A DNA stretch of 64,000 nucleotides from assembly GCA_936914845.1 (NCBI GenBank), contig CAKZGE010000003.1, forward strand, positions 620,001-684,000, given 5' to 3'. Positions 57,223 to 64,000 of the stretch are shown here, piece by piece (the stretch's first letter is position 1; each line of letters opens with the position of its first letter). Source of the DNA: an uncultured Chloracidobacterium sp. (GTDB taxonomy: Bacteria > Acidobacteriota > Blastocatellia > Pyrinomonadales > Pyrinomonadaceae). The notes beneath the pieces are model-generated. The model was not told where the DNA came from. It saw only the letters and a list, made by a program, of their open reading frames with translations, and did not search any database. The position numbers and the translations under genes are program-made.

Positions 57223-57963
57223 ATGTCAGGACATTCCAAGTGGCACACTATCAAGCACAAAAAAGGTGCTCTCGACGCCAAACGAGGCAAGATCTTTACC
57301 AAACTGATCAAAGAAATAACGGTTGCGGCCCGCACCGGAGGCAGCGGTGATGTAGATGCGAATGCTCGTCTGCGCAAGACGGTCAATGATGCCAAAGGGC
57401 AAAATATGCCTAATGACACCATCGATCGGGCGATCAAACGCGGCACTGGCGAACTAGAAGGCGTCAATTACGATGAGATCACCTACGAAGGTTACGGCCC
57501 AAACGGTGTTGCCGTCATGGTTGAGACGATGACCGACAACCGTAACCGGACCGTGGCCGAGATACGACATATCTTTTCAAAGAACGGCGGAAACATGGGC
57601 GAATCCGGCTCGGTGGCGTGGATGTTCGACAAAAAAGGCTATATCGTGGTCGATAAAGCGGCAAAAAGCGAAGACGAACTCTTCGAGATAGCCATCGAAG
57701 CCGGTGCGGACGATATGCAGGATGCAGGCGATGTTTTCGAGATATACACCTCGCCGGACGTTTTCGACGGCGTTTTGGAAGCGGTCAAGGCAACCGGAAT
57801 CGAGCCCCAGGCGGCAGAGGTGACGATGATCCCGCAAAATGAGATCAGCCTAACCGGAGCCGAAGCCAAGACGATGCTTAAGCTTTATGATGCATTGGAC
57901 GATAACGAAGATGTGCAAAAGGTCCACGCCAATTTTGACATCGACGAAAGCGAAATGGAATAG
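57223..57963 (+). CDS. yebC: YebC/PmpR-family protein
   Basis: A 246-residue protein of the YebC/TACO1 family, named as a transcriptional regulator and also linked to translation of proline-rich stretches. It has the standard start MSGHSKWHTIKHKKGALDAKRGKIFTKLIKEIT, TVNDAKGQNMPNDTIDRAIKRGTG, YEGYGPNGVAVMVE, NRNRTVAEIRHIFSKNGGN and the acidic C-terminus. It is monocistronic. ruvC, a common neighbour, is absent here. Confidence 0.96.
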   Translation: MSGHSKWHTIKHKKGALDAKRGKIFTKLIKEITVAARTGGSGDVDANARLRKTVNDAKGQNMPNDTIDRAIKRGTGELEGVNYDEITYEGYGPNGVAVMVETMTDNRNRTVAEIRHIFSKNGGNMGESGSVAWMFDKKGYIVVDKAAKSEDELFEIAIEAGADDMQDAGDVFEIYTSPDVFDGVLEAVKATGIEPQAAEVTMIPQNEISLTGAEAKTMLKLYDALDDNEDVQKVHANFDIDESEME

Positions 57964-58035
57964 AAAAAGCCTGATTCGAACACGCCGTTCGTCGTTTAGA
58001 AGTTAGATCTTGAGCCCGTAGGTAAGCCGGAAATG

Positions 58036-58683
58036 CTATTTTGGCAACGCCGTTACGGTTCCGCTGCCGATCGTTCGGGATGCTTCGCGTATTGCAAAAA
58101 CCTGCCCCTTCTCTATCGGTACCGGCTCGGTAAGCGTGATCTGAACGACCACGCCCTTCGCCCCCGGGGCGATGCTTTTAGTTCCGTTGGGCAATTTCAA
58201 AGTTGCTGAAAATGACGAAGTCCGAAAATAAAGCTGCGGGCGATAGTTGTCCGTGACCGGTGTCGAACGCCCCGCTTCGCCCGTCGGGGACAGATCGATC
58301 ATCGCGGTAAACGATGTGTACGCTTTGATCGATCCCCGCTTTGCCAGCACTTGGCCGCGTTTGACGTCGGTTTTCTCAACACCGCGAAGCATGATCCCGA
58401 CATTTTCACCTGTCTTAGCCGTATCGAGCATTTTACGAAACATCTCAATACCCGAAACTGTAACGGTTTTTGTTGGGTTGATGCCGACGATCTCAATTGT
58501 ATCTCCGACCTTTATTGAGCCGCGTTCGATCTTGCCGGTGGCGACCGTTCCGCGGCCTGAAATGTAAAACACATCTTCGACGGCCATCAAGAACGGCGGC
58601 GGCATCGGTGTCGGAGTTGGCTTCTGAGCATTGATGGAAACTGTAAATGCGAAAAATGCGACTATCGGCAGAATGAACTTCAT
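58036..58683 (-). CDS. Secreted EF-Tu domain II/III protein lacking the GTPase domain
   Basis: A 215-residue protein with a signal peptide (MKFILPIVAFFAFTVSINAQ), a short Pro/Thr tether (KPTPTPMPPP), and then sequence aligning with EF-Tu from about residue 200 to its end. Domain II has FLMAVEDVFYISGRGTVATGKIERGSIKVG, EMFRKMLDTAKTGENVGIMLRG and GQVLAKRGSIKA. Domain III has YRPQLYFRTSSF and FAIREASRTIGSGTV. The whole G domain (P-loop, NKxD) is absent, so it cannot bind GTP. Export of a truncated EF-Tu paralogue suggests a surface or periplasmic role; the function is unknown. It is monocistronic. Confidence 0.85.
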   Translation of the reverse strand: MKFILPIVAFFAFTVSINAQKPTPTPMPPPFLMAVEDVFYISGRGTVATGKIERGSIKVGDTIEIVGINPTKTVTVSGIEMFRKMLDTAKTGENVGIMLRGVEKTDVKRGQVLAKRGSIKAYTSFTAMIDLSPTGEAGRSTPVTDNYRPQLYFRTSSFSATLKLPNGTKSIAPGAKGVVVQITLTEPVPIEKGQVFAIREASRTIGSGTVTALPK

Positions 58684-58757
58684 GCCACATACTATAACCT
58701 AATTCTGTCTATCCATTCGCCTATTTTTCGCGATATTTCGGTGAAAAGATCTAACGG

Positions 58758-59054
58758 CTATTGAGTTGGTTCCGCGTTGAATTTTAGGCCTAAAGCGGCG
58801 ACCACTTTCAGAATAGTATCAAAGCTGGGACTTCTTTCACCCGAAAGAGCTTTGTAAAGACTTTCGCGAGAAAGCCCGGCATCACGCGCCACTTGTGTCA
58901 TGCCTTTTGCACGAGCGATATTTCCGAGAGCCTTTGCAATAAAAGCTGCATCGCCGTCGGCGATCTCGAGACAAGCTTCAAGATAAGCTGCCATTTCCTC
59001 AGGGGTCTCTAAGTATTCGGCTGAATCATATTTGAAAGTTTTTAATTTTGACAT
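58758..59054 (-). CDS. HigA-like addiction-module antidote
   Basis: A 98-residue antitoxin from the ATG at 59054, one base after the toxin stop. The N-terminus (TFKYDSAEYLETPEEMAAYLEACLE) and the XRE-type HTH (NIARAKGMTQVARDAGLSRESLYKALSGERSPSFDTILKVVAALGL) are those of the putative addiction module antidote family. It would neutralise the RelE-type toxin and repress the operon. First of three toxin-antitoxin pairs within about 5 kb. Confidence 0.92.
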   Translation of the reverse strand: MSKLKTFKYDSAEYLETPEEMAAYLEACLEIADGDAAFIAKALGNIARAKGMTQVARDAGLSRESLYKALSGERSPSFDTILKVVAALGLKFNAEPTQ

Positions 59055-59055
59055 T

Positions 59056-59346
59056 CTAGACCTCGCTGGCAATTTTGATCGCGTTCTTTATGTCTGCCGA
59101 TTGCGTACTTTTGTTACCACCAGCAAGTAGAACGATCAATTGATCTCCTTTCTGGATAAAATAAACTCTATAACCGGGACCGTAGTCGATACGCATTTCC
59201 GAAACACCGCTTCCCACAGGCCGAACATCGCCAAAGTTTTCGGATTCCATTCTGTCGATTCGAGCTTGGATGCGAACACGGGCCTTTCGATCGCGAAGCT
59301 TCCTGAACCATTTGATAAATGCCTCGGTTTGACGAAGTTCAATCAT
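59056..59346 (-). CDS. RelE/ParE-type addiction-module toxin
   Basis: A 96-residue toxin: MIELRQTEAFIKWFRKLRDRKARVRIQARIDRMESENFGDVRPVGSGVSEMRIDYGPGYRVYFIQKGDQLIVLLAGGNKSTQ is the classic addiction module killer sequence, a RelE-like fold with basic and Tyr residues. It probably cuts mRNA on the ribosome. The toxin gene comes first, as is usual for this subfamily. Confidence 0.93.
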   Translation of the reverse strand: MIELRQTEAFIKWFRKLRDRKARVRIQARIDRMESENFGDVRPVGSGVSEMRIDYGPGYRVYFIQKGDQLIVLLAGGNKSTQSADIKNAIKIASEV

Positions 59347-59459
59347 AAAATAGTGTAGTCTATTGGCTACAATAGTTCAACTGCGCAATAACGCAACGTC
59401 GCCATGATCTAATCTGCTAATGTATTCACAGACGCGAAGTTACTATTGGTTGGGTCCGG

Positions 59460-60092
59460 TCAGTTTGACTTCGAGAGCCTAGAGAATTCGTCCTGAATTG
59501 CATAAAAGGGACTAGACCACGCGACACTATCACCGTCGCCGAGACTTAGACTGACCATAGGGTATTCGTCGATAAACTCAAGCTCCTCACATTTCGGAAT
59601 GTTATTCGATTGGAGTACATCTTCAACTCGACTACAGTGATTTGTCCATATACTGAAGTATTTTGGCGAAGTCACAAACACTTCCTCGAATGCAAACTCA
59701 CTTTGATGTACTATTCCAAATTCCAGAAAACCGTCGTTCTGCAAAAGGTCGGTGTGAGGCTGAAAAACCTCAACGGCCAATACCGTGTTTATATAGGGGC
59801 CAAATATAGGTTCGTCCTCTTTGATTCCGACGATAGGAGCCGCAATGTTCGGCATTAGAGCAAATGCCAGTTGCTTAAAGACTTCAAAAACATTCGGAGC
59901 ATGAACATTTGCTTCAATATAGGTGTTGTACAACTTTCCTTCGACCTTCGTAACTATATAACCTGTCGTGATTTGGGCATTGGCTATCCTGGACAGCACT
60001 TCATTCGCATCACCCGGAATTTCGTCACTCAGAGGAAATCGAACTCCACGTGGAAATATAAGAGGCTCAGATTTTGAACAATTACCTTCCAT
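59460..60092 (-). CDS. Hypothetical protein between toxin-antitoxin pairs
   Basis: A 210-residue acidic soluble protein. No signal peptide or membrane segment is visible. Features are a beta-rich middle (ITTGYIVTKVEGKLYNTYIEANV, FGIVHQSEFAFEEVFVTSPKYFSIW) and an acidic C-terminus (CEELEFIDEYPMVSLSLGDGDS). Codon use is more AT-rich than in the neighbouring housekeeping genes. Its place between two toxin-antitoxin modules suggests accessory DNA; it could be an immunity-type protein, but nothing specific supports this. Confidence 0.65.
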   Translation of the reverse strand: MEGNCSKSEPLIFPRGVRFPLSDEIPGDANEVLSRIANAQITTGYIVTKVEGKLYNTYIEANVHAPNVFEVFKQLAFALMPNIAAPIVGIKEDEPIFGPYINTVLAVEVFQPHTDLLQNDGFLEFGIVHQSEFAFEEVFVTSPKYFSIWTNHCSRVEDVLQSNNIPKCEELEFIDEYPMVSLSLGDGDSVAWSSPFYAIQDEFSRLSKSN

Positions 60093-60191
60093 AATTCTGC
60101 TTTAGCCGCTGCCGGACCTCGAAGTGTTCGTGTTGAAGCTGAGCGGTTTCCATTGCGAATGTTGTCAGGCGATGTGTATGTGGTTTGTATA

Positions 60192-60503
60192 TCAATCTTT
60201 TGGCACAAGACGAATCTCAAGATCGCACTCTACGGCTATTGCATAGCGTTTTAAGGTTGCCAGCGAGGGCGCGTGTTTGCCTGCTGATTCCAGCCTTGAT
60301 ACTGCGCTTTTTGTTGTTCCCATTCGCTCGGCAACTGAATCCTGTGTCAGGCCAGCCCGCGAACGCGCCTTTAGCAATTGATCTGCCACTTGATATTCAA
60401 CGGCAAGAGCGTCATAAGCCTCTCTGAAGCCTTTGCGTTTTGACGCACGAGCAAGAAATTTCTTGTGATCGTGACGAACAGGTTTGTATTTATTGTCGCT
60501 CAT
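60192..60503 (-). CDS. XRE-family antitoxin
   Basis: A 103-residue antitoxin with an XRE HTH at about 40-95 (YQVADQLLKARSRAGLTQDSVAERMGTTKSAVSRLESAGKHAPSLATLKRYAIAVECDLEIRLV). The N-terminal arm (HKKFLARASKRKGFREAYDAL) fits those that wrap the toxin. Its start overlaps the end of the toxin gene by 14 bp. Confidence 0.9.
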   Translation of the reverse strand: MSDNKYKPVRHDHKKFLARASKRKGFREAYDALAVEYQVADQLLKARSRAGLTQDSVAERMGTTKSAVSRLESAGKHAPSLATLKRYAIAVECDLEIRLVPKD

Positions 60504-60822
60504 CTTTTACCTCTTTGACCCGCTTACGGGCGGTTGCCAACTCTTTTGGCGGGGTTTGCTGGGTTTTCTTAATAAAAGCATGCACTATAACAGTGCGCCG
60601 CCCTGTAACAAAGCAATAAAATGCTCGTCCGATTCCCGATTTTCCACGCGGCCTTAGCTCAAACAAACCGTCCCCGAATGCCCGCGAATGCGGAAGCCTG
60701 AGATTCGGGCCATGCTCAATTAGAAGCTCTATCAGGCGTGCATAGTTGGCCAGCACATCGACAGGCCATGACTCTATCTCTGCCAGCACACGCTCGTTAA
60801 AATACTCGATCTCAAATTCCAC
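60490..60822 (-). CDS. Gp49/HigB-like toxin
   Basis: A 110-residue RelE-superfamily toxin of the phage Gp49-like group: NERVLAEIESWPVDVLANYARLIELLIEHGPNLRLPHSRAFGDGLFELRPRGKSGIGRAFYCFVTGRRTVIVHAFIKKTQQTPPKELATARKR. The LRLPHS...LFELR and HAFIKKTQQTP motifs are diagnostic. It is followed by its XRE antitoxin. Confidence 0.93.
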   Translation of the reverse strand: MEFEIEYFNERVLAEIESWPVDVLANYARLIELLIEHGPNLRLPHSRAFGDGLFELRPRGKSGIGRAFYCFVTGRRTVIVHAFIKKTQQTPPKELATARKRVKEVKDERQ

Positions 60823-60929
60823 ATCACCTCATTATGTTAGCAAATCCGCTAACTTTCGGCAAGAATTATCTTCATACTGCCATTCCCCAAAGTACGTCTG
60901 CTTATGCTTTGTTATTCAGCAAACTAAAT

Positions 60930-61194
60930 CTATATAAATTGACGAAACACCATGCCGGTGATCAAAGCGATCAGCTTTTTCACAGTTAGTTTTTCTTCTT
61001 CTGTTATTTCTTGCCGAGCAAATGCCCTTACATCTTTCAGGGCATCAAGCAGAGCGGCCCAGCCGTCGGTTAATGGTGATGATATCGGGTAGCCATTTAA
61101 TATATGTCTAAGCGCAGTATAACAACGGCGGTCACACCATGCTTCGACTAGTTTTTACACAGCTTTTCAAAATAGACTCGTTAGTATTTTCCAT
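60930..61194 (-). pseudogene. Frameshifted small gene coupled to hmgA
   Basis: The ATG at 61192-61194 overlaps the hmgA stop (TAATG). The first 14 codons (MENTNESILKSCVK) run into an A5 tract (61152-61156 on the plus strand as T5). The rest continues in the next frame as LVEAWCDRRCYTALRHILNG, YPISSPLTDGWAALLDALKD, VRAFARQEITEEEKLTVKKL and ends at 60930. Joined, the product is about 86 residues, helical and strongly protein-like. I recall similar small unknowns (LVEAWCDRRC) in soil bacteria. It is either a one-base mutation or a sequencing error in the A tract. Confidence 0.65.
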
Positions 61195-62585
61195 TAGGCC
61201 TTGAAATTCTTTGTTAGCCGCTGCCACACCTCAAAGTATTCGTGCTGTAATTCACTGGTTTCCATGGCGAATTTGGTCGGGCGGATGATGTAACGCGATT
61301 CGAACATAAAGGCGAGCGTGCCGCTTAGTTTTTGCGGGGCAAGTTCGGCGTTCGATGCTTTTTCGAAGGCATCGAGGTCGGGGCCGTGAGCCGACATCTG
61401 GTTGTGCAGCGAGCCGCCGCCGGGCACAAAGCCTTCTTCTTTAGCGTCGTATGCGCCGTAGATCAGGCCCATATATTCGCTCATCACATTGCGGTGATAC
61501 CATGGCGGACGGAACGTGTCTTCGCCGACGAGCCAGCGGTCAGGAAAGATAACGAAATCGCAATTGGCGACGCCCGCTTCGCCGCTCGGCGAGGTCAGCA
61601 CGGTAAATATTGACGGATCGGGATGATCGAACGAGATCGAGCCTATCGTATTAAATCGCCGCAGGTCATATTTGTACGGAGCGTAATTGCCATGCCAAGC
61701 GACAACGTCGAGCGGCGAATGGTCGATCTCACACGTCCACAGATTGCCGCCAAATTTTGCGATCTGTTCAAACGAGCCTTCGCGGTCTTCGAACCAGGCG
61801 ACGGGTGTTTCGAAATCGCGTGGATTTGCCAAACCATTTGCACCGATCGGGCCAAGATCCGGCAGTTTGAAATGCGCTCCGTAGTTTTCGCAGATATAGC
61901 CCCGCGCTCTTAAAACCGTATTTTCTGTGTCTTTTTCCGTGTGTTCTGTGTTCAGATCATTATTTACCACAGAAGACACTGATGAAGACACAGAAATATC
62001 TATCTTGAATTTTAATCCTCGCGGAATTACGGCTACTTCTCCGGGACCGACCTCCAGCACGCCAAGTTCCGTATATATTGTCAATGTTCCCATTTCAGGA
62101 ACAAACAGCATTTCGCCGTCGGCATTGTAAAAATAGCGGTCGCCCATGCCTTTGTTAAAGGCGTAGATGTGAATGGCGATGCCGGTCTGTGAAAACAGGT
62201 CGCCGTTGCCGGCAATGGTCGTGATGCCGTCGATCAGATCGGTCGGTTCGGTTGGAACAGGCAGCGGATCCCAACGCAATTGGTTCGGCGTGGTGATAAC
62301 CTCGCTAAACGGGGAAGATCTAAATAAAGTTTTAGTGTCGCCCTTGCTCACGCGCGGGCTTTCGCAATATGGTTCAAACGGCCGGTGCATTACGCTTGGG
62401 CGAATGCGGTACGTCCAGGTGCGCTTATTATGATCTCGCGGTGCGGTGAAAGCTGTGCCGGAGAACTGTTCGGCATATAACCCAAGCGGTGCTTTCTGCG
62501 GCGAATTTCGCCCAACCGGCAAAGCTCCGCCAACAGCCTCAGTTGCAAATTCATTTCCAAATCCGGTTTGATATTTCAATTCCAT
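61194..62585 (-). CDS. hmgA: Homogentisate 1,2-dioxygenase
   Basis: An Fe(II) enzyme opening the ring of homogentisate in tyrosine/phenylalanine breakdown. The 463 residues have YQTGFGNEFATEA at the start, PFEPYCESPRVSKGDTKTLF, the iron ligands in WYHRNVMSEYMGLIYG (His and Glu) and MSAHGPDLDAFEKAS (His). About 28 residues (197-224, SSSVSSVVNNDLNTEHTEKD...) between FKIDI and RGYICENYGAHFKLPDLG are extra and derive from a palindromic repeat inserted in frame. The downstream small gene is coupled by TAATG. hpd and fahA are not in the window. Confidence 0.95.
   Translation of the reverse strand: MELKYQTGFGNEFATEAVGGALPVGRNSPQKAPLGLYAEQFSGTAFTAPRDHNKRTWTYRIRPSVMHRPFEPYCESPRVSKGDTKTLFRSSPFSEVITTPNQLRWDPLPVPTEPTDLIDGITTIAGNGDLFSQTGIAIHIYAFNKGMGDRYFYNADGEMLFVPEMGTLTIYTELGVLEVGPGEVAVIPRGLKFKIDISVSSSVSSVVNNDLNTEHTEKDTENTVLRARGYICENYGAHFKLPDLGPIGANGLANPRDFETPVAWFEDREGSFEQIAKFGGNLWTCEIDHSPLDVVAWHGNYAPYKYDLRRFNTIGSISFDHPDPSIFTVLTSPSGEAGVANCDFVIFPDRWLVGEDTFRPPWYHRNVMSEYMGLIYGAYDAKEEGFVPGGGSLHNQMSAHGPDLDAFEKASNAELAPQKLSGTLAFMFESRYIIRPTKFAMETSELQHEYFEVWQRLTKNFKA
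61914..61997. repeat. Palindromic element inserted in frame in hmgA
   Basis: TTTCTGTGTCTT (61922-61933) and AAGACACAGAAA (61985-61996) are perfect 12-bp inverted repeats enclosing further imperfect GTGTTCTGTG/CACAGAAGACAC pairing. The element encodes the extra residues of HmgA. CACAGA-rich palindromes of this kind are familiar as intergenic repeats. Confidence 0.65.
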
Positions 62586-62592
62586 ACGAGTT

Positions 62593-62886
62593 TTATCTAT
62601 TCAGCCCAAACGCCGGGTCGCGACGGTCATGTTTTACTGACAAGATCCAAACCAGATCGTCGCCAATCAACTCAAAAATAATTTGGTGAGGAAATCTGTC
62701 TAAGTTTGCGCGTCTCTGATGAGTGTTTAGAAGCGGAAAAGTTTTCGGTCGAATGCCAATAATATCGGCAAAGCGACGAAACTCAGCATAAAATTCTGCG
62801 GCTAGATCCGCTCCGGCGGCTTTCTCATAAAACTCCATTATCTCTAAAATATCAGTATGTGCTTCGGGATGAAGTTCAACTTTCAT
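62593..62886 (-). CDS. ParE/RelE-type toxin
   Basis: A 97-residue ParE-like toxin: VELHPEAHTDILEIMEFYEKAAGADLAAEFYAEFRRFADIIGIRPKTFPLLNTHQRRANLDRFPHQIIFELIGDDLVWILSVKHDRRDPAFG, with the final HDRRDP motif typical of the group. Its ATG overlaps the antitoxin stop (ATGA at 62883). It lies 8 bp upstream of hmgA on the same strand, so hmgA may be read through from this operon. Confidence 0.93.
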   Translation of the reverse strand: MKVELHPEAHTDILEIMEFYEKAAGADLAAEFYAEFRRFADIIGIRPKTFPLLNTHQRRANLDRFPHQIIFELIGDDLVWILSVKHDRRDPAFGLNR

Positions 62887-63107
62887 TTTTTGCGATCTAG
62901 AATTCTACGATCAAGTTCATCGAGCGATATCGCCATTGCCGGGTTTTCATGAAGTTCTCGGCTTCGGCGAATGGCCTCTATTAAAACATCGCTGTCACTA
63001 TCTACAGTGACAGGGCGAAGCGATACAAGCAGACGTTCAGCAAGCTTAGCCCGCTCATTTTCTGAAAGATCAAATGCCAATTTTTCTATTTCCGCGACCG
63101 TTGACAT
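62883..63107 (-). CDS. Addiction-module component antitoxin
   Basis: A 74-residue antitoxin from the ATG at 63107, chosen for AGAGG seven bases upstream. STVAEIEKLAFDLSENERAKLAERLLVSL is the standard opening of the putative addiction module component family, and the C-terminus (ELDRRILDRKK) binds the toxin. Antitoxin-first order with the ParE-like gene. Confidence 0.92.
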   Translation of the reverse strand: MSTVAEIEKLAFDLSENERAKLAERLLVSLRPVTVDSDSDVLIEAIRRSRELHENPAMAISLDELDRRILDRKK

Positions 63108-63183
63108 AAAAATACCTCTAGCCAAATTATATCACTATAACGAACGGGACACGGCTATAAAGATATAGCGATGAAATGCCATT

Positions 63184-63681
63184 TTACTCAGGCATCGGCA
63201 TTTGGGAAATGTGCTTGCGGAAATTGATAACGCTGCCTGACAGGGCATCGGTCAAAACGAATACGACCGGCAGGCCGGGTTCGATCTCATAGACAACCTC
63301 AGAGGAAAAACCTTTTGCTTTCAAAAAAGCGGCAGCTTTTTCCGCATCTGCTTTCGGATCATCTGATACCAGACCGATGCAGGCTGATGGATTCCCAAGC
63401 TTGGCAAGGATCTCGGGCGAAGAGTAATTGACGATCGTTCCGTCCCACATTATCGACCGTAAAACCCCGCCCGAATCTGCCTTAAATCTTTCGTTTACGC
63501 CGTGCTGAGCGAGCAGTTCGACGAGAACCGCTTTTGCTTCGGGGGATCTTGCCGCAAAAATGCGCGAACCGTTGTCAGGAAACGGCAACGGATTGCGCCC
63601 GGCAATGAGCAAACCTGTCCACGTCGCCAAACCCAAGAAAACCAACAATGCCGGGATCAAGATCCATTTTGAGATAAACAT
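63184..63681 (-). CDS. Membrane-anchored hypothetical protein
   Basis: A 165-residue protein with one N-terminal transmembrane helix (WILIPALLVFLGLATWTGLLI) and a soluble domain probably in the periplasm. The domain has alternating helices and strands (AKAVLVELLAQHGVNERFKADSGGVLRSIMWDGTIVNYSSPEIL, DAEKAAAFLKAKGFSSEVVYEIEPGLPVVFVL). No family is recognised. The GNAT gene upstream ends 13 bp before it, so they may be co-transcribed. Confidence 0.72.
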   Translation of the reverse strand: MFISKWILIPALLVFLGLATWTGLLIAGRNPLPFPDNGSRIFAARSPEAKAVLVELLAQHGVNERFKADSGGVLRSIMWDGTIVNYSSPEILAKLGNPSACIGLVSDDPKADAEKAAAFLKAKGFSSEVVYEIEPGLPVVFVLTDALSGSVINFRKHISQMPMPE

Positions 63682-63694
63682 TGCATTTCTCCTG

Positions 63695-64000
63695 TCAACC
63701 TAAACGCATTTTGTGGATGTCGATGCCCGGCGCAAATCCGTCGGGAGTGTGTTCGATGGTGACGAAACCGTATTTGCGGTAGAAGCCTTCGGTATGCTGT
63801 GACGTGCTTGTGACCATAGCCTTGTCGCCAAATATTTCGCGGCATCTTTCTATCCGATATTCGGTCAATATCTTGCCAAGCCCTGTCCCGAGATGGTCAT
63901 GATGCACCATTCCCCAACACAGCGAAACCGTGTCATCGCCATTCAGGCCGATGCCGCCTGCCGCGATGATCTCTTCGCCGGATTCGAGGACATAATAATT
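63695..64000 (-). CDS. GNAT-family N-acetyltransferase (cut by window end)
   Basis: The C-terminal 101 residues of a GNAT protein; the start lies beyond base 64000. Strands NYYVLESGEEIIAAGGIGL and VSLCWGMVHHDHLGTGLGKILTEYRIERC carry the acetyl-CoA binding Q/RxxGxG/A-type turn (HLGTGLGK). HTEGFYRKYGFVTIEHTPDGFAPGIDIHKMRLG is the usual ending. The substrate cannot be predicted. Confidence 0.88.
   Translation of the reverse strand, partial: NYYVLESGEEIIAAGGIGLNGDDTVSLCWGMVHHDHLGTGLGKILTEYRIERCREIFGDKAMVTSTSQHTEGFYRKYGFVTIEHTPDGFAPGIDIHKMRLG

Noticed and set aside
58684..58757. Missing EF-Tu G domain as an upstream frameshifted piece
   Set aside because: Only 74 bp separate the gene from the next stop and none of it encodes P-loop or NKxD motifs; the signal peptide begins at the first codon.

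Overview
The window most likely comes from a Gram-negative, mid-GC (about 50% by eye) Acidobacteriota genome, probably of the Blastocatellia/Pyrinomonadales type; this placement is inference. Lipid A and LPS-core genes (lpxA, hldD) show an outer membrane. A BshB1-type bacillithiol deacetylase, many acidobacterial-style secreted unknowns, NAD-dependent ligase, TrmFO and a high density of toxin-antitoxin genes fit that group. Most of the window is chromosomal housekeeping in short operons with ATGA, TAATG or TGATG junctions. There is no rRNA, CRISPR array, complete insertion sequence or prophage.

Layout. 0-9 kb: lpxA, a zinc-ribbon protein, an FHA/M15-like cell-wall protein, a secreted pyrophosphatase, oleate hydratase, a deoxyhypusine-synthase homologue and two paralogous secreted unknowns (2.7 and 7.9 kb). 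9-18 kb: Ada-like repair protein/regulator, hldD, ribF, VOC protein and ubiB. The 3' end of ubiB carries an inserted toxin-antitoxin segment bounded by a perfect 29-bp direct repeat, with a broken XRE gene at its edge. A DUF2156 gene split by an apparent -1 frameshift on A-AAA-AAG follows, then an S41 protease and a CBM9-like protein. 18-31 kb: Ni/Co permease, SDR, methyltransferase-like protein, TatA, prolyl aminopeptidase, asparagine synthetase with an in-frame palindromic insert, a RelE-type toxin with an unusual partner, GT2, esterase, YceI, DinB and YhiN. 31-34 kb: a locus of HTH protein, small secreted repeat peptide and TPR/S24-like regulator. 34-46 kb: bshB1 with a J-domain protein, redox and membrane proteins, lipB, a guanidine-II riboswitch with gdx/sugE, trmFO, a zinc alcohol dehydrogenase, lipoproteins and glyA. 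46-52 kb: an NtrC-type two-component system and a SulP transporter with beta-carbonic anhydrase. 52-58 kb: RES-Xre module, ligA, tRNA-Leu(CAG), yggS-yggT-yggU and yebC. 58-64 kb: a secreted protein made only of EF-Tu domains II and III, three more toxin-antitoxin modules, hmgA with a second in-frame palindromic insert, a frameshifted small gene coupled to hmgA, and a GNAT acetyltransferase cut by the window end.

Best candidates for something undescribed: (1) the secreted-repeat-peptide/TPR-S24/HTH locus with a textbook promoter and overlapping inverted repeats; (2) the signal-peptide EF-Tu domain II/III protein; (3) the 29-bp-repeat insertion at ubiB; (4) the dnaX-like slippery site in the DUF2156 gene; (5) palindromic repeat elements read in frame inside AsnB and HmgA.
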